Below, one piece after another: positions 37,446 to 46,271 of a stretch of DNA of 64,000 bases. Position numbers and translations under genes: made by a program. The notes below the pieces were generated by a model. That model saw only the letters and a list, made by a program, of their open reading frames with translations, was not told the DNA's origin and did no database searches. How positions within the stretch are numbered: the stretch's first letter is position 1; each line of letters opens with the position of its first letter. The DNA comes from CAIMUS01 sp963708455. Its GTDB lineage: Bacteria; Pseudomonadota; Gammaproteobacteria; Competibacterales; Competibacteraceae. The stretch is taken from positions 62,001 through 126,000 of the forward strand of contig CAVPSQ010000001.1 of the NCBI GenBank assembly GCA_963708455.1. Direction: 5' to 3'.

Positions 37446-38155
37446 TTACATCTACCCCCCATTAGCAAAGTTGCACGCTGTGATGTTGTGGCAAAGGCGT
37501 GAGTAGTTCTTAAAGGGCCAAGGTCTTTCACAAATACTAAATCTACTTGAGCTAAGGCATTATCTAATGGTCGGTAAAGCTGACCAACAATGTCATAGAG
37601 TGCAAAAACGTTGCTTTCCATATATTCTAATATTTCCCGGATCGTCGGAGATCCTTTATAGAAATGAAACAATGATACCTCTGCAATAACCAGATCAGTT
37701 TTCTTTAACATATTAGAGGCACCTATGAGAACTTCTAATTCGAATCCCTGTACGTCAACCTTTATGGCTAAAGGTAGTTCAATAATCATTTCAGCACAGA
37801 TTTGGTCTATCGTTGTTATTTCGATAGCGTACTGAGATCCATCGCAATGTGGACCTTCTTCCTCAGGCAAAAGAGATGAACTCACAAGATCCTGATGCAG
37901 ATTTAGGATGCCAGAGGCGACTTTGCTTGCTGCTGCTGCAACAATGTAGTCAACCTGCCTATGTGACGGTCTTGTTCGTACATCCGTTAAATTGATAAGC
38001 GGATCTACGAGAATTAATCGTGCCTCTGGAAAAGCTTCATACAATTCTGGAGTTCCATAAGCTACTCCGACATCTATAATTGTCTTTGCTGCAAAACCAA
38101 GGCTCTTAATATGGCACAGTACATCTTTAATATTAGAACGTATTTGAGATGACAC
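37442..38155 (-). CDS. FkbM-family methyltransferase
   Basis: The 237-residue protein has a SAM-binding start (TIIDVGVAYGTPELYEAFP, then LILVDPL) and the FkbM signature LAIKVDVQGFELEVLIGA. FkbM-type enzymes O-methylate sugars and natural products. It lies 16 bases after the nucleotidyltransferase-like gene and overlaps the glycosyltransferase start. The likely role is methylation of a hydroxyl on the product of this operon; the acceptor is unknown. Confidence 0.88.
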   Translation of the reverse strand: MSSQIRSNIKDVLCHIKSLGFAAKTIIDVGVAYGTPELYEAFPEARLILVDPLINLTDVRTRPSHRQVDYIVAAAASKVASGILNLHQDLVSSSLLPEEEGPHCDGSQYAIEITTIDQICAEMIIELPLAIKVDVQGFELEVLIGASNMLKKTDLVIAEVSLFHFYKGSPTIREILEYMESNVFALYDIVGQLYRPLDNALAQVDLVFVKDLGPLRTTHAFATTSQRATLLMGGRCK

Positions 38156-38171
38156 GAAAGCTCCTTCTCAG

Positions 38172-39335
38172 TTAAGCGATATTGGTACCAATTTCTATCA
38201 AGCTTGATATTATAGTTGCAGCATTTTCAATGGCTTTTTCCTTGATGGACGAAAACAATTTCTGTGAAGCACCTGCCACGAAAATAGCATCTTGAAGAAA
38301 ATCTTCAATTTTGGGGGAATCATTAAATGAATAATAGTGATTTTGCCACTCGTTGATAACTGGGTCTAAATCTGGTAAATATTTTTTCCCAAGATAAATA
38401 CAATGGGCAAGTTCCATTCGAACAAAGTGAGAGAGCTTTTTGTGCTTAGCACCAAAGTTAACAAGTGCATTTTTCATCGCATATCCTATAGTGACTAAGA
38501 CATTTTGACAAACCATCCAATCTGAAAATATTTTTATAGGAGATTCACCTGCAACCTGAATTCCATTCATCGTCGCCCAAAGAATAGTATTAATTGTATC
38601 GTGGCTCAGCGTCCCATTGCAAAGTGCTCCCAACCCATAGATGGCTATATCAAGTTCATCAGTTAAAGGTCTAAAATCATAAGGGAACAAATCAGCGATA
38701 CCAGCACAAACAATATTAGGTCTGCTACCTCCTGTCTCCGCTATGTAACATTCCAAATCATCTATCACTAATAGAAGGTCAAGATCGTTAGTTCTTTCGT
38801 CTCCCCACACGATTTTTCCATAGATATTTACACTGATTGGAGTCCGAGAGTTGATTCCAAAGAAGCTACGAAGATGTCTCTCTACTATTGTGCCAACTAC
38901 CCTCCAGTTGATCATCTTTAGCTTAGATTGAATGTTTTGAAGGGACTGAACGGTAAATACAGCAGCATTTGGAGAGCTTTTCAAGTATGAGAAAATTTCT
39001 GCCGGTAAACCCCATGCAGTAGTATCATCACCTTGTTCCTTGGGAATTTCTCGAATACCTAATAGTGGTACCCTGAGATTGATATTGTAATTCTGAATAG
39101 CCTGAAGCATTTTTTCATGGTCGTTCTTATATATATACTGATAAGTAGTCAGGACATTTTGCCCGCGTTGATAGCGTTTTAGCAATTTTGGCGACAGATC
39201 AGATCTCCCAATCGCAGCAAGCACAATAGCCGCCACTTCATTTATGAGATTTTCTGGTCCGTATGCCTCTGCTATAGGAATGCTACTACCCGCAAGGGAA
39301 ATAAGTGAATTTTGGTTACTAACAAATGACGCCAT
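38172..39335 (-). CDS. Nucleotidyltransferase-fold protein (predicted)
   Basis: The ATG at 39335, preceded by AAGGAG, gives 387 residues. A stretch near residue 195 (SVNIYGKIVWGDERTNDLDLLLVIDD) has the spacing of a nucleotidyltransferase active site, with Gly then a D-x-D pair in a strand, and further acidic residues follow (LTDELDIAIYG). The rest is helical. This resembles MNT/kanamycin-nucleotidyltransferase-like folds, although the usual GS dipeptide is replaced by YG, so the activity is uncertain. It may load a sugar or cyclitol with a nucleotide, or modify a product for self-protection. It sits between a B12-radical-SAM gene and the methyltransferase. Confidence 0.65.
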   Translation of the reverse strand: MASFVSNQNSLISLAGSSIPIAEAYGPENLINEVAAIVLAAIGRSDLSPKLLKRYQRGQNVLTTYQYIYKNDHEKMLQAIQNYNINLRVPLLGIREIPKEQGDDTTAWGLPAEIFSYLKSSPNAAVFTVQSLQNIQSKLKMINWRVVGTIVERHLRSFFGINSRTPISVNIYGKIVWGDERTNDLDLLLVIDDLECYIAETGGSRPNIVCAGIADLFPYDFRPLTDELDIAIYGLGALCNGTLSHDTINTILWATMNGIQVAGESPIKIFSDWMVCQNVLVTIGYAMKNALVNFGAKHKKLSHFVRMELAHCIYLGKKYLPDLDPVINEWQNHYYSFNDSPKIEDFLQDAIFVAGASQKLFSSIKEKAIENAATIISSLIEIGTNIA

Positions 39336-39363
39336 TTTGACTCCTTTTAAGTTTTTTGTCTTA

Positions 39364-40803
39364 TTATAATTTCCTTTGCAAAACAGCAAACATTCTTTCA
39401 TAAAATCTAATAATTGATGTAATTAAAATCTCATCAGATAGGTATGACGACGAAAAAGGGGGAGAAAAACCAAATCGGGAATATTCTTCCCATTTTTTTG
39501 AAATTGTTATGGAATAGGTTTCAGGTCTTCTATATGGATCGGTACCTGGATATGGAATGAATATTTTAGGAAAGAAAAACGAAATACATTCTTCTTCCAA
39601 AAGGTTGATAAATTTATCTTGAGTTTCATTTAGAGTATCTGCCGTTTCTCCTGGAAAACCCAACATTAAATATGGAATTATTATCTTTATGTTATTTTGA
39701 TTTAAAAGCTCAATCGTCCTCAGAAAATCAGAAAAAGTTGATTTTCGCCCCATCAAATCCAGCATGTAATCAGACCCTGATTCAACCCCAACAAAAAAAC
39801 CAACAAAACCTAAATCGTTCATGCGAGTAAGTATGGTGGAATTTATTCTTTTATATGCATCAGGCCGGAGATTGACAGTGTATCGACAATCGATTTTTTT
39901 ATCATCAATCGCATCCAATAATTCTGTAAGACGTTTGTGAGAAACATCAATTTCACTATCCGCAATATGAATGAAATCTTGTTTGAAATTCTGTTTTATG
40001 TGTAATAGTTCCTCCGCTACTATTCGCGGATTGCGAAATCTTATCTGATTTTTCCAGATTTCACTTTCAGCGCAAAAGTTGCATCCAAATGGGCAACCGC
40101 GAGAGTACATATCAATTAAAAGGATCTTATACTCTTTTGGTAACATATCAAAATCTGGCGAGGGGATTTCTGTTGTGGATAAAAGTGGTCGCTCAGTCGC
40201 TCTTTTTGCAATCCCGTTAGATCGATAAGTTGTTCCTGGTATTTCCATTTTTGATTTGGCTATTTGGTCTGAATTCTTGATAATTTCATAAAGTGTCTCT
40301 TCTCCTTCCCCTCGAACCACAAAATCAACGTATGGATATTGATTAATCGTTTCAATATCAACGCATGTTACATGGGGACCGCCTAACACAAGAATGATCT
40401 TAGAGTTTTTGAGTTTGATTGCCTGAGCGATTTGCAAAGCATAGTTGATCATCGGAGTGGTTGAATAGATCCCACAGACATTTGATTTATTTGTTTCTTG
40501 GGCGATAAATTCCAATAAGTTATTCCACGTTAGCCTTTTTTTATTTAGCCAATAGTCACAGTGGATATAATGAACATTAACATCTCGCTTTTTTAGATAC
40601 GTGCATAAACTTAAAAGTCCCAGCGAGATAGCATCTGTTGTTGATGAGAGAACTTTATGCAAATCTGACGAAGGACCAAATTTTTTTTGGATGTAGGAAA
40701 GCCAAAGGTTATATGCTTTTAACTTAAGAGCATTTTCTAATGCTTCGTTTTCCGTTCCATAAATATGAGAAACAGGGGGAAAGATTAATGTGACTTCCTT
40801 CAT
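39364..40803 (-). CDS. B12-binding-type radical-SAM protein
   Basis: This protein of about 479 residues has an N-terminal cobalamin-binding-like Rossmann region (about 1-180, including ILVLGGPHVTCVDIETI and FVVRGEGEETLYEII). A radical-SAM core follows with CPFGCNFC near residue 235 and the GFPGETADTL segment. Members methylate or rearrange unreactive carbon centres, and several act in antibiotic and lipid biosynthesis. The DxHxxG-type cobalamin ligand is not clear in the N-terminal region, so the protein may bind B12 base-off or not at all. The ATG at 40803 lies four bases after the preceding gene. Confidence 0.88.
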   Translation of the reverse strand: MKEVTLIFPPVSHIYGTENEALENALKLKAYNLWLSYIQKKFGPSSDLHKVLSSTTDAISLGLLSLCTYLKKRDVNVHYIHCDYWLNKKRLTWNNLLEFIAQETNKSNVCGIYSTTPMINYALQIAQAIKLKNSKIILVLGGPHVTCVDIETINQYPYVDFVVRGEGEETLYEIIKNSDQIAKSKMEIPGTTYRSNGIAKRATERPLLSTTEIPSPDFDMLPKEYKILLIDMYSRGCPFGCNFCAESEIWKNQIRFRNPRIVAEELLHIKQNFKQDFIHIADSEIDVSHKRLTELLDAIDDKKIDCRYTVNLRPDAYKRINSTILTRMNDLGFVGFFVGVESGSDYMLDLMGRKSTFSDFLRTIELLNQNNIKIIIPYLMLGFPGETADTLNETQDKFINLLEEECISFFFPKIFIPYPGTDPYRRPETYSITISKKWEEYSRFGFSPPFSSSYLSDEILITSIIRFYERMFAVLQRKL

Positions 40804-40807
40804 ACTA

Positions 40808-41684
40808 TTACCTATCAACTGTATCGCTTGTGGTTGATTTATCTATAAGAAATAAGGGGAGAATCATATCAGTCCGAAACCGATCCTTAAGACTGTCTGC
40901 ACCATAGTCCTCCGCTTCTGTCTGTAGATCACAAGAGCGGCTATGAGGTATATTTCTTCCAAGAGTTCCGAGACAGAATGAGCAGGCTCTGAGGGGAGTA
41001 CGTCGTTCAATGAAGTTACCCAATTTGTCGGTGAAGTCATCATCATTGATATTGATACTGTCTGATTCGAAGCCAGAATGCAAATATGCCATGCTCTTTC
41101 AACCGGCGCTCCATCCAAACGGATGAAGGGCACTTGAAGTAACGCCCTTTTCTGAGAACGTGACAGTGGTAATGAGCCATTAAGCATTTTCGATAAATAT
41201 GCTCCACAAGCGATTTGTTTATATTTTCCTTTTCAAGATAAAGATCAATAAAAGTATCGGTTGTCTTCTTCCATATCCAAACGTCATGTTGTGTTGCCTT
41301 TTGAGCAAGGGTTTCCATGGATATTGGCAGGGTTACTCCTGGGTAGATACTTAACCAAAGTCCATCAATTATCTCCCAACTTGTCATTGAGAGTCGATTA
41401 AGTAACACACCGTTGGTGATTAGCACGATTTCTTCAGCAAGATTAACTTCTCTAGCAACTTTCAGAATACCATCGAGATCAGGGTGGAGTAGTGGTTCTC
41501 CGCCAAGAATTCGTAGCTCACCCACATTTGCAACTAGTGCAAGACGCTCTATGTCATGTTTGAACTCCTCCCCATTTACTATAGATGGCTTGGCTAAGTC
41601 AGCGCCGTGATCGCAGTTCCGACACTTGAGATTACAATGATCCACTATTATGTATTGTACTGCAGGTAGCCAAACCTTCTTCAT
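40808..41684 (-). pseudogene. Radical-SAM protein gene with a frameshift
   Basis: The 5' frame (to about 41090) has CNLKCRNC near residue 17 and the RILGGEPLLHPDL segment, followed by cysteines in RKCLMAHYHCHV and FKCPSS. The frame then breaks near 41090 and another continues AYLHSGFESDSININDDDFT to a Cys-rich end, RACSFCLGTLGRNIPHS, stopping at 40808. Joined, they make a protein of about 290 residues with a SPASM-like C-terminal cluster domain. The break could be decay or an assembly error; everything else looks conserved. The gene ends four bases before the next start. Confidence 0.8.
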
Positions 41685-41755
41685 AATTTAGGACAGTGAG
41701 TAGTAGTGGATGTTCACCTGGACGCAGAGTACTTCCATCACCACTCGCGGCCATC

Positions 41756-42355
41756 CTATTGTTCAAATAAACAGTTCTTTACACTACCTTGTTGTATGAA
41801 TGTTTCGGGGAATTCATCAGCTATCCACTCATATATCTTGGAAGCTGCCTCTTTTGGTGTCATATCACTCACATCGAGACGCAGGCACGAGGAAACTCCG
41901 GAGTCAATCAGTGGCCGCCTACGCAACTTGGAAACCAAGATCTCTGGATCGGTCAGCTTGCCAGGGTATGACCTTTCTGGCTGTTGCACTCGCATCACAT
42001 TGGCGGCCTCACTACAGCGAAGTATGATAGCACCGACTGGTCTGCCCAATTGCCGTCCACGTTCAATTACGTTTTGCCATCGGACCATTGCCCATTCAGA
42101 ATCCTTGAAGAGCGCATTCGTCACAATGATTGGCAAATTGGCCCGGACATGCCTCATGGCTGAAAGGGCAACTGTTTCTACCTCTTCCACAACACGTTTG
42201 AACTCAGGGCTCCCAAACTCCAAAAGGGCAAACGCGACATTATAGATACTGTGATTATCCAAGACTTTTGCACCACTTATATTCTGGAGTGCCTTGGCGA
42301 TTGTCAGCTTACCCGTGCCTGGATAACCGTTGATATAGATGATCGGAGCCTTCAT
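41756..42355 (-). CDS. P-loop kinase-like protein, first gene of the AT-rich operon
   Basis: The 199-residue protein starts MKAPIIYINGYPGTGKLTIA, with a Walker A motif at residues 10-17, and has the size and layout of small-molecule kinases of the AAA_33/shikimate-kinase type. No long Walker B aspartate motif stands out. It is followed after 71 bases by the radical-SAM gene and is probably the first gene of the operon. Its upstream region is C-rich and ends 33 bases away at the Tn5-like insertion (42389), which may have displaced the promoter. Confidence 0.8.
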   Translation of the reverse strand: MKAPIIYINGYPGTGKLTIAKALQNISGAKVLDNHSIYNVAFALLEFGSPEFKRVVEEVETVALSAMRHVRANLPIIVTNALFKDSEWAMVRWQNVIERGRQLGRPVGAIILRCSEAANVMRVQQPERSYPGKLTDPEILVSKLRRRPLIDSGVSSCLRLDVSDMTPKEAASKIYEWIADEFPETFIQQGSVKNCLFEQ

Positions 42356-42388
42356 TGACTGTAAGCGTTCACACCCCTCCCCCTAACC

Positions 42389-42836
42389 CTGTCCATTACA
42401 CACATCTTGTAGAACGAACCGCCGCCTCCATCTAAGGGAGGTAGATGCAGACGACTGAGGTACAAGTGATGACGGACACGGCGGCGGGAAGTTGGGCAGC
42501 GGCGGAACTGGCGGGAGCGGACTTGGGCGATGCCCGGCTGAACCGGCGGCTGGTGCAGGTAGCGCAACAACTGGGCGCGCAGCCTGGCGCGAGCATTCCG
42601 GTGGCGTGCGGGGGCTGGGCGGAGACGCAAGCGGCGTATCGATTGCTGGCGCACGAGAACGTCGACTGGGAATCGGTGCTGGCGCCGCACTGGGACGGTA
42701 GCGTCGAGCGGATGCGGGCGCATCGGGTGGTGCTGTGCGTACAGGACACGACCGAGTTGGATTTCACGTCCCAGCCGGGAATTGGCGGTCTGGGACCGCT
42801 GAGCTATTTGCGACAGCACGGAGTGTATGTGCATCC
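42389..42836 (+). mobile_element. Tn5/IS50-like element, left half
   Basis: The 19-base end CTGTCCATTACACACATCT lies at 42389-42407, identical to the end at 33709. The transposase N-terminal half follows and stops at the 89-bp repeat at 42837. CCCCCTAAC at 42379-42387 is the target copy, separated from the element by one extra C. Together with 33709-34736 it makes a complete IS of about 1.48 kb. Confidence 0.88.
42445..42836 (+). pseudogene. Tn5-like (IS4 family) transposase, N-terminal half
   Basis: The frame has the N-terminal DNA-binding domain of Tn5-like transposases (LGDARLNRRLVQVAQQLGAQ, then ETQAAYRLLAHENVDWE) and the first catalytic Asp in VVLCVQDTTELDF. It ends at GVYVHP where the 89-bp repeat begins. 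The rest of the protein, starting HPTLAV, lies at 33753-34736 on the other strand. Confidence 0.9.
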
Positions 42837-42925
42837 GGTAGTATTCCAGATATGGAGGTAATGACATGCAACCTATTGATTTACAATATCCAGAGAGAGC
42901 GAATCTCCACATCTAGAACACTACC
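42837..42925 (+). repeat. 89-bp MITE-like repeat, copy 2
   Basis: Identical over all 89 bases to the reverse complement of 34737-34825. The left flank GTGCATCC (42829-42836) is one copy of its target duplication; the partner copy is now at 34729-34736. The right flank (42926 on) is the cut end of an IS1634-type transposase and shows no matching duplication, so this copy also took part in another event. Confidence 0.9.
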
Positions 42926-43330
42926 CACGCTGCGCTCGTTCAACTCCGGTTCGATCGGGTGCCAATACGTCGGCTGGCTCAGATACCTCAGTAACACCGC
43001 CAACCGATCATCACTAAAGTCTAACGGGTCGATAGCCTGACCCGTCACTTGGCGCAGCGTCTGCTTCATCTCCCTCACATAGGTTTCCATCGACACTTTA
43101 CGGTGGTCCCCTTCGGTAAGGATATAGGCCAGCCAAATCACCGCCGTCCAGCCCCAACTTAAACCCCGTTGCTTCCAGTGCTGGGGCAGGTGGTTATCCA
43201 ACACCTCCACCATCTCCATCTTGATGATATGCCCCAGCAGTAACACCACATCATCCACTCGCTCCGTGGTGATCACCAGGTCAGCCGTGCTCAGCACGGT
43301 CTGGGTGGGTTCATCAAGTTCGGTTATCAT
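42926..43330 (-). pseudogene. IS1634-type transposase, N-terminal remnant
   Basis: The frame from 43330 reads LSTADLVITTERVDDVVLLL, then LGHIIKMEMVEVLDNHLPQ and LSWGWTAVIWLAYILTEGDH, the typical N-terminus of IS1634-type transposases. It is cut at 42926 by the 89-bp repeat, after NERSVG, and lacks the catalytic region. Confidence 0.8.
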
Positions 43331-43489
43331 GACGCTATCCTCATCGTGGGAATGCCGTTAAGGATAGCAACTCATTGTTTGAAAATACATTCCCAGGCAA
43401 ATCTCAGAGGCCCTTCCGAAAATTCAGTTTTCAGAGTCCTTATTGAGCGAATGAAGAGCTATAAAAAGGCCAAAAACTCCTGGTAGTGC

Positions 43490-44675
43490 TCATGGTATCT
43501 TCCTTGGTGGATGCCACTTTCGCAGTAGTTCGAGCGTCATCTTGTCACCAAAGCCGGTCATACCGGCAGCGGTTTGTGCATTATGGTCATCAGGGTGTGG
43601 AGCTTCACTGAGGCTGCCGTTCTTGAGTACGTACTGCTTGTCGCAGCCCGAATGCCCATACCGGAGCACGACATTACGGAACTTGCTTCGCTCCGTCAAT
43701 GTCTTCGCCGTCTCTTCAACCGTAGTGTTGTCGATCTTTTCGTTACGGTCCCCGAGTCCCAAGAAACGCCGTATTGTCGCGACCTCCGAGATCAAGAATA
43801 TCGACACTCATCGTCAGTTCCAGAAACTCCTCGAGTGTGTACGTCTCGTAGATCCGGTGAGGCACAACATCAAACACCAGCTTTGCGTGATTGCTCTCAC
43901 CTGCGATCCGCATGAATGTCTTGGTAGCCTGGAAGAGGGAGCTGTCGCGTTGGCGAATCGAGTACCCCGAGATGTATGCAATGTCTGCGGCACGGATTTG
44001 GGCCTCATATTTGCTTACGTCCTCCAGATGAAGAACCTGATTCGCGTTTGGGGCGTTGTCCACAAGCAGCCGAATATTGTCGGCGTCCCGGATAATCACC
44101 GCATGGCCGGTTTGTGCCTTCATATCAGTCGCCACGCCGCATCCGATGCCTTTACGTTTGATCCAGTCCATCAAGAATTTACCTGCTTGATCCGAACCCA
44201 CCTTGCCCAGCAGAAACGGCGTGTAACCGTAGTCCGCCGCGTAGCGCGCAAAGTTGAGCCCCGTTCCGCCGGGATTCTCAACGATTTCCTCCCATTGCAC
44301 CACACCGTTGCTCACGAGTTCACGGAACCTGATTTTCGTGAGATCTTTTACACAGGTATCCAGGTTTATATCTCCTAGTACCACGAGATCGTAAGTCGCG
44401 GTGCATTCCATTGAGTGACCCTGTTGCATTTTATCCCGGCGAAGGCGTTCAAGATGAGGTGTGCTGTAATTCTCCAGCAGGACTGGCCTACATTCAGTGA
44501 CATGAATGCCGTGTTTCTTCAAGGATGTGGATTTATCCGGATTATTGGAGAGCAGAACGATGGATGCCGGGCCGAGTTCCTTAAGTACCGCGGCGGCCAG
44601 CGTGTACGTCCGGGCGTCACCCTTGCCGCAGAGCTTTTCATACGCCTGTGTTTGAAGCATTCCCTTGTCCTTGAG
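43490..44675 (-). pseudogene. GTP cyclohydrolase II-PfkB kinase fusion, 5'-truncated and frameshifted
   Basis: The N-terminal part (from about 44675) reads GDARTYTLAAAVLKELGPAS, then LLSNNPDKSTSLKKHGI, matching the C-terminal third of GTP cyclohydrolase II (RibA). It then runs straight into a PfkB/ribokinase domain with YDLVVLGDINLD, NPGGTGLNFARYAADYG and, in the second frame, TGFGDKMTLELL, corresponding to the PfkB catalytic motif. An extra T near 43797 breaks the frame; without it LELTMSVDI continues as LISEVATIRRF. The 5' end, including the cyclohydrolase zinc site, is cut off by ISAs1 at 44676. The family would couple GTP ring opening to phosphorylation of a ribose-like product; that is inference. 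Confidence 0.78.
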
Positions 44676-45917
44676 GGCAGGGCAATCGCGCTATGTGGGG
44701 GGTTGACAGCGGGCTAATCGCTAGGGTAATAGGGTAATAGGAAAGGGTTGACATTGTGATTGTGGAGAGAATTGATGCTGCCCAAATTGCTCGACCCGCG
44801 CCCGTATTTTGCCGACCTGCCGGATCCCCGCCGCGAGACCCGGAACAAGCTACATCCACTCCATGATATTTTGATGATTGTGCTGTGCGCGGTGCTCAGC
44901 GGGGTGGAGGATTGGGTAGGGATGGCGGACTTTGCTCAGGAGAAGGAAGCCTGGTTGCGGGGGTTTTTGGAACTGCCCAACGGGATTCCCTCGCACGATA
45001 CCTTGAGCGATGTGATGGGGCGGATCGATCCGGTTGCCTTCAGGATGGCCTTCACCGCCTGGGCAACAGCGGCCTTGCCGGAGTTGGTGGACGAGCAGGT
45101 ATGCGTGGATGGCAAGGCGGTGCGTGGTAGTCGGGACGGTGCGACCGGGGCGATCCAGTTGGTGAGTGCCTTTGCCGGTCAGGCGCGCTGGGTATTGGCA
45201 CAGCAGGCGGTGGCGGAGAAGTCCAATGAGATCACGGCGATCCCGGACCTGCTGGCACTGCTGGACCTGCAGGGGGCCGTGGTGTCGATCGACGCGATGG
45301 GCTGCCAGAAAGCTATTGCCGACCAGATCGTGGAGGCCGGGGCCGATTACGTGCTGGCGCTTAAGGACAATCATCCGACCTTGTGCGAAGACGTGCAGTT
45401 GTGGCTCGATACCGAAGTCGCTGGCGGCCGGCTGCCGGTCCAGGAAACGGTGGAGAAGGATCACGGCCGGATCGAAATCCGTCGCTACGCGCTCAGCGAT
45501 CAGATCGACTGGTTGGAGGCGAAACCGGACTGGACCGGGCTTCAGGCGGTCGGGCGGGTCGAGTCCACCCGAATCATCGGCGACCAGATCAGCACGGAAT
45601 GTCGCTATTTCCTATGCTCGTTCCCTCATCTGGACCGGTTCGCGGCCACCGTCCGGGGCCATTGGGGGATCGAAAACCAACAGCACTGGGTCTTGGACGT
45701 ACAATTTGGCGAGGATGTCTGCCGGACCCGGAAGAACCACTCTGCCGAAAACCTGGCCCTGGTGCGTCGCATGGTCCTCAACCTGCTAAGCCACAATGGT
45801 TTACCCCGCGATAGCATCCGCCGTCGCAAACGCCGCGCCACCCTTAACGATGAGTACCGGTTGCGCCTCCTGTTTGGTACCCCAACCCCGGTTACCATAT
45901 AGCGCGATTGCCCTGCC
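44676..45917 (+). mobile_element. ISAs1-family element
   Basis: Perfect 19-base inverted repeats, GGCAGGGCAATCGCGCTAT at 44676-44694 and its complement at 45899-45917, bound a complete transposase gene. No 8-base target duplication is visible (TCCTTGAG on the left, TGAACTAC on the right). The two flanks were therefore probably brought together by recombination between ISAs1 copies or by deletion. This fits the truncated gene on its left. Confidence 0.9.
44775..45902 (+). CDS. ISAs1-family transposase
   Basis: The 375-residue protein has the H-repeat/ISAs1 features: a DDE_Tnp_1-associated N-terminus (DPRPYFADLPDPRRETRN, then VLSGVEDWVGMADFA), CVDGKAVRGSRD with the first Asp, and VSIDAMGCQKAIA with the second. 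RGHWGIENQQHWVLDVQFGE carries the Glu. The frame is complete, and ISAs1 elements use it for cut-and-paste movement. The ATG at 44775 was preferred to a GTG at 44760. Confidence 0.92.
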   Translation: MLPKLLDPRPYFADLPDPRRETRNKLHPLHDILMIVLCAVLSGVEDWVGMADFAQEKEAWLRGFLELPNGIPSHDTLSDVMGRIDPVAFRMAFTAWATAALPELVDEQVCVDGKAVRGSRDGATGAIQLVSAFAGQARWVLAQQAVAEKSNEITAIPDLLALLDLQGAVVSIDAMGCQKAIADQIVEAGADYVLALKDNHPTLCEDVQLWLDTEVAGGRLPVQETVEKDHGRIEIRRYALSDQIDWLEAKPDWTGLQAVGRVESTRIIGDQISTECRYFLCSFPHLDRFAATVRGHWGIENQQHWVLDVQFGEDVCRTRKNHSAENLALVRRMVLNLLSHNGLPRDSIRRRKRRATLNDEYRLRLLFGTPTPVTI

Positions 45918-45944
45918 TGAACTACTGTTACCCTTCACTATCGT

Positions 45945-46271
45945 ATGCCGCGTTGCCGCAAATACCGTTGTTGCCGTCCCTTGAGCGCTGCCCGGGTGCT
46001 CAAACCCAGAGGCATACCACTACCCGAGGTGACGGTACATTGGCTGGCGCTAGACGAATTCGAGGCGATGCGCCTGTGTGATCTGGAGGGGCTGTCCCAG
46101 ATCGAGGCAGGTGAGCGGATGCAGATCAGTCGGGGTACGGTGCAGCGCCTGCTGGAATCCGGGCGCCGCAAGGTGGTGCAGGCGTTGCTGGCCAATCAGG
46201 GACTCGGACTGGGCAGCGCTCCCGATCACTCCTTTGAAAGGATTCCGTTGCATGAGGAGGAAATCCCATGA
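45945..46271 (+). CDS. DUF134 family DNA-binding protein
   Basis: The 108-residue protein begins MPRCRKYRCC and contains LALDEFEAMRLCDLEGLSQI, then an HTH (ISRGTVQRLLESGRRKV), the signature of DUF134/UPF0251 proteins. They resemble sigma-factor region 4 and are thought to bind DNA. The gene starts 27 bases from the ISAs1 end, so its promoter has probably been replaced. It overlaps the next gene by four bases. The linked NifX-like gene suggests a metal- or redox-related role. Confidence 0.9.
   Translation: MPRCRKYRCCRPLSAARVLKPRGIPLPEVTVHWLALDEFEAMRLCDLEGLSQIEAGERMQISRGTVQRLLESGRRKVVQALLANQGLGLGSAPDHSFERIPLHEEEIP

Noticed and set aside
42926..43330. Possibility that the 89-bp repeat is simply the end of the IS1634-type element
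   Set aside because: The same 89 bases also lie inside the Tn5-like transposase gene with an 8-base duplication, so the unit is an independent element.
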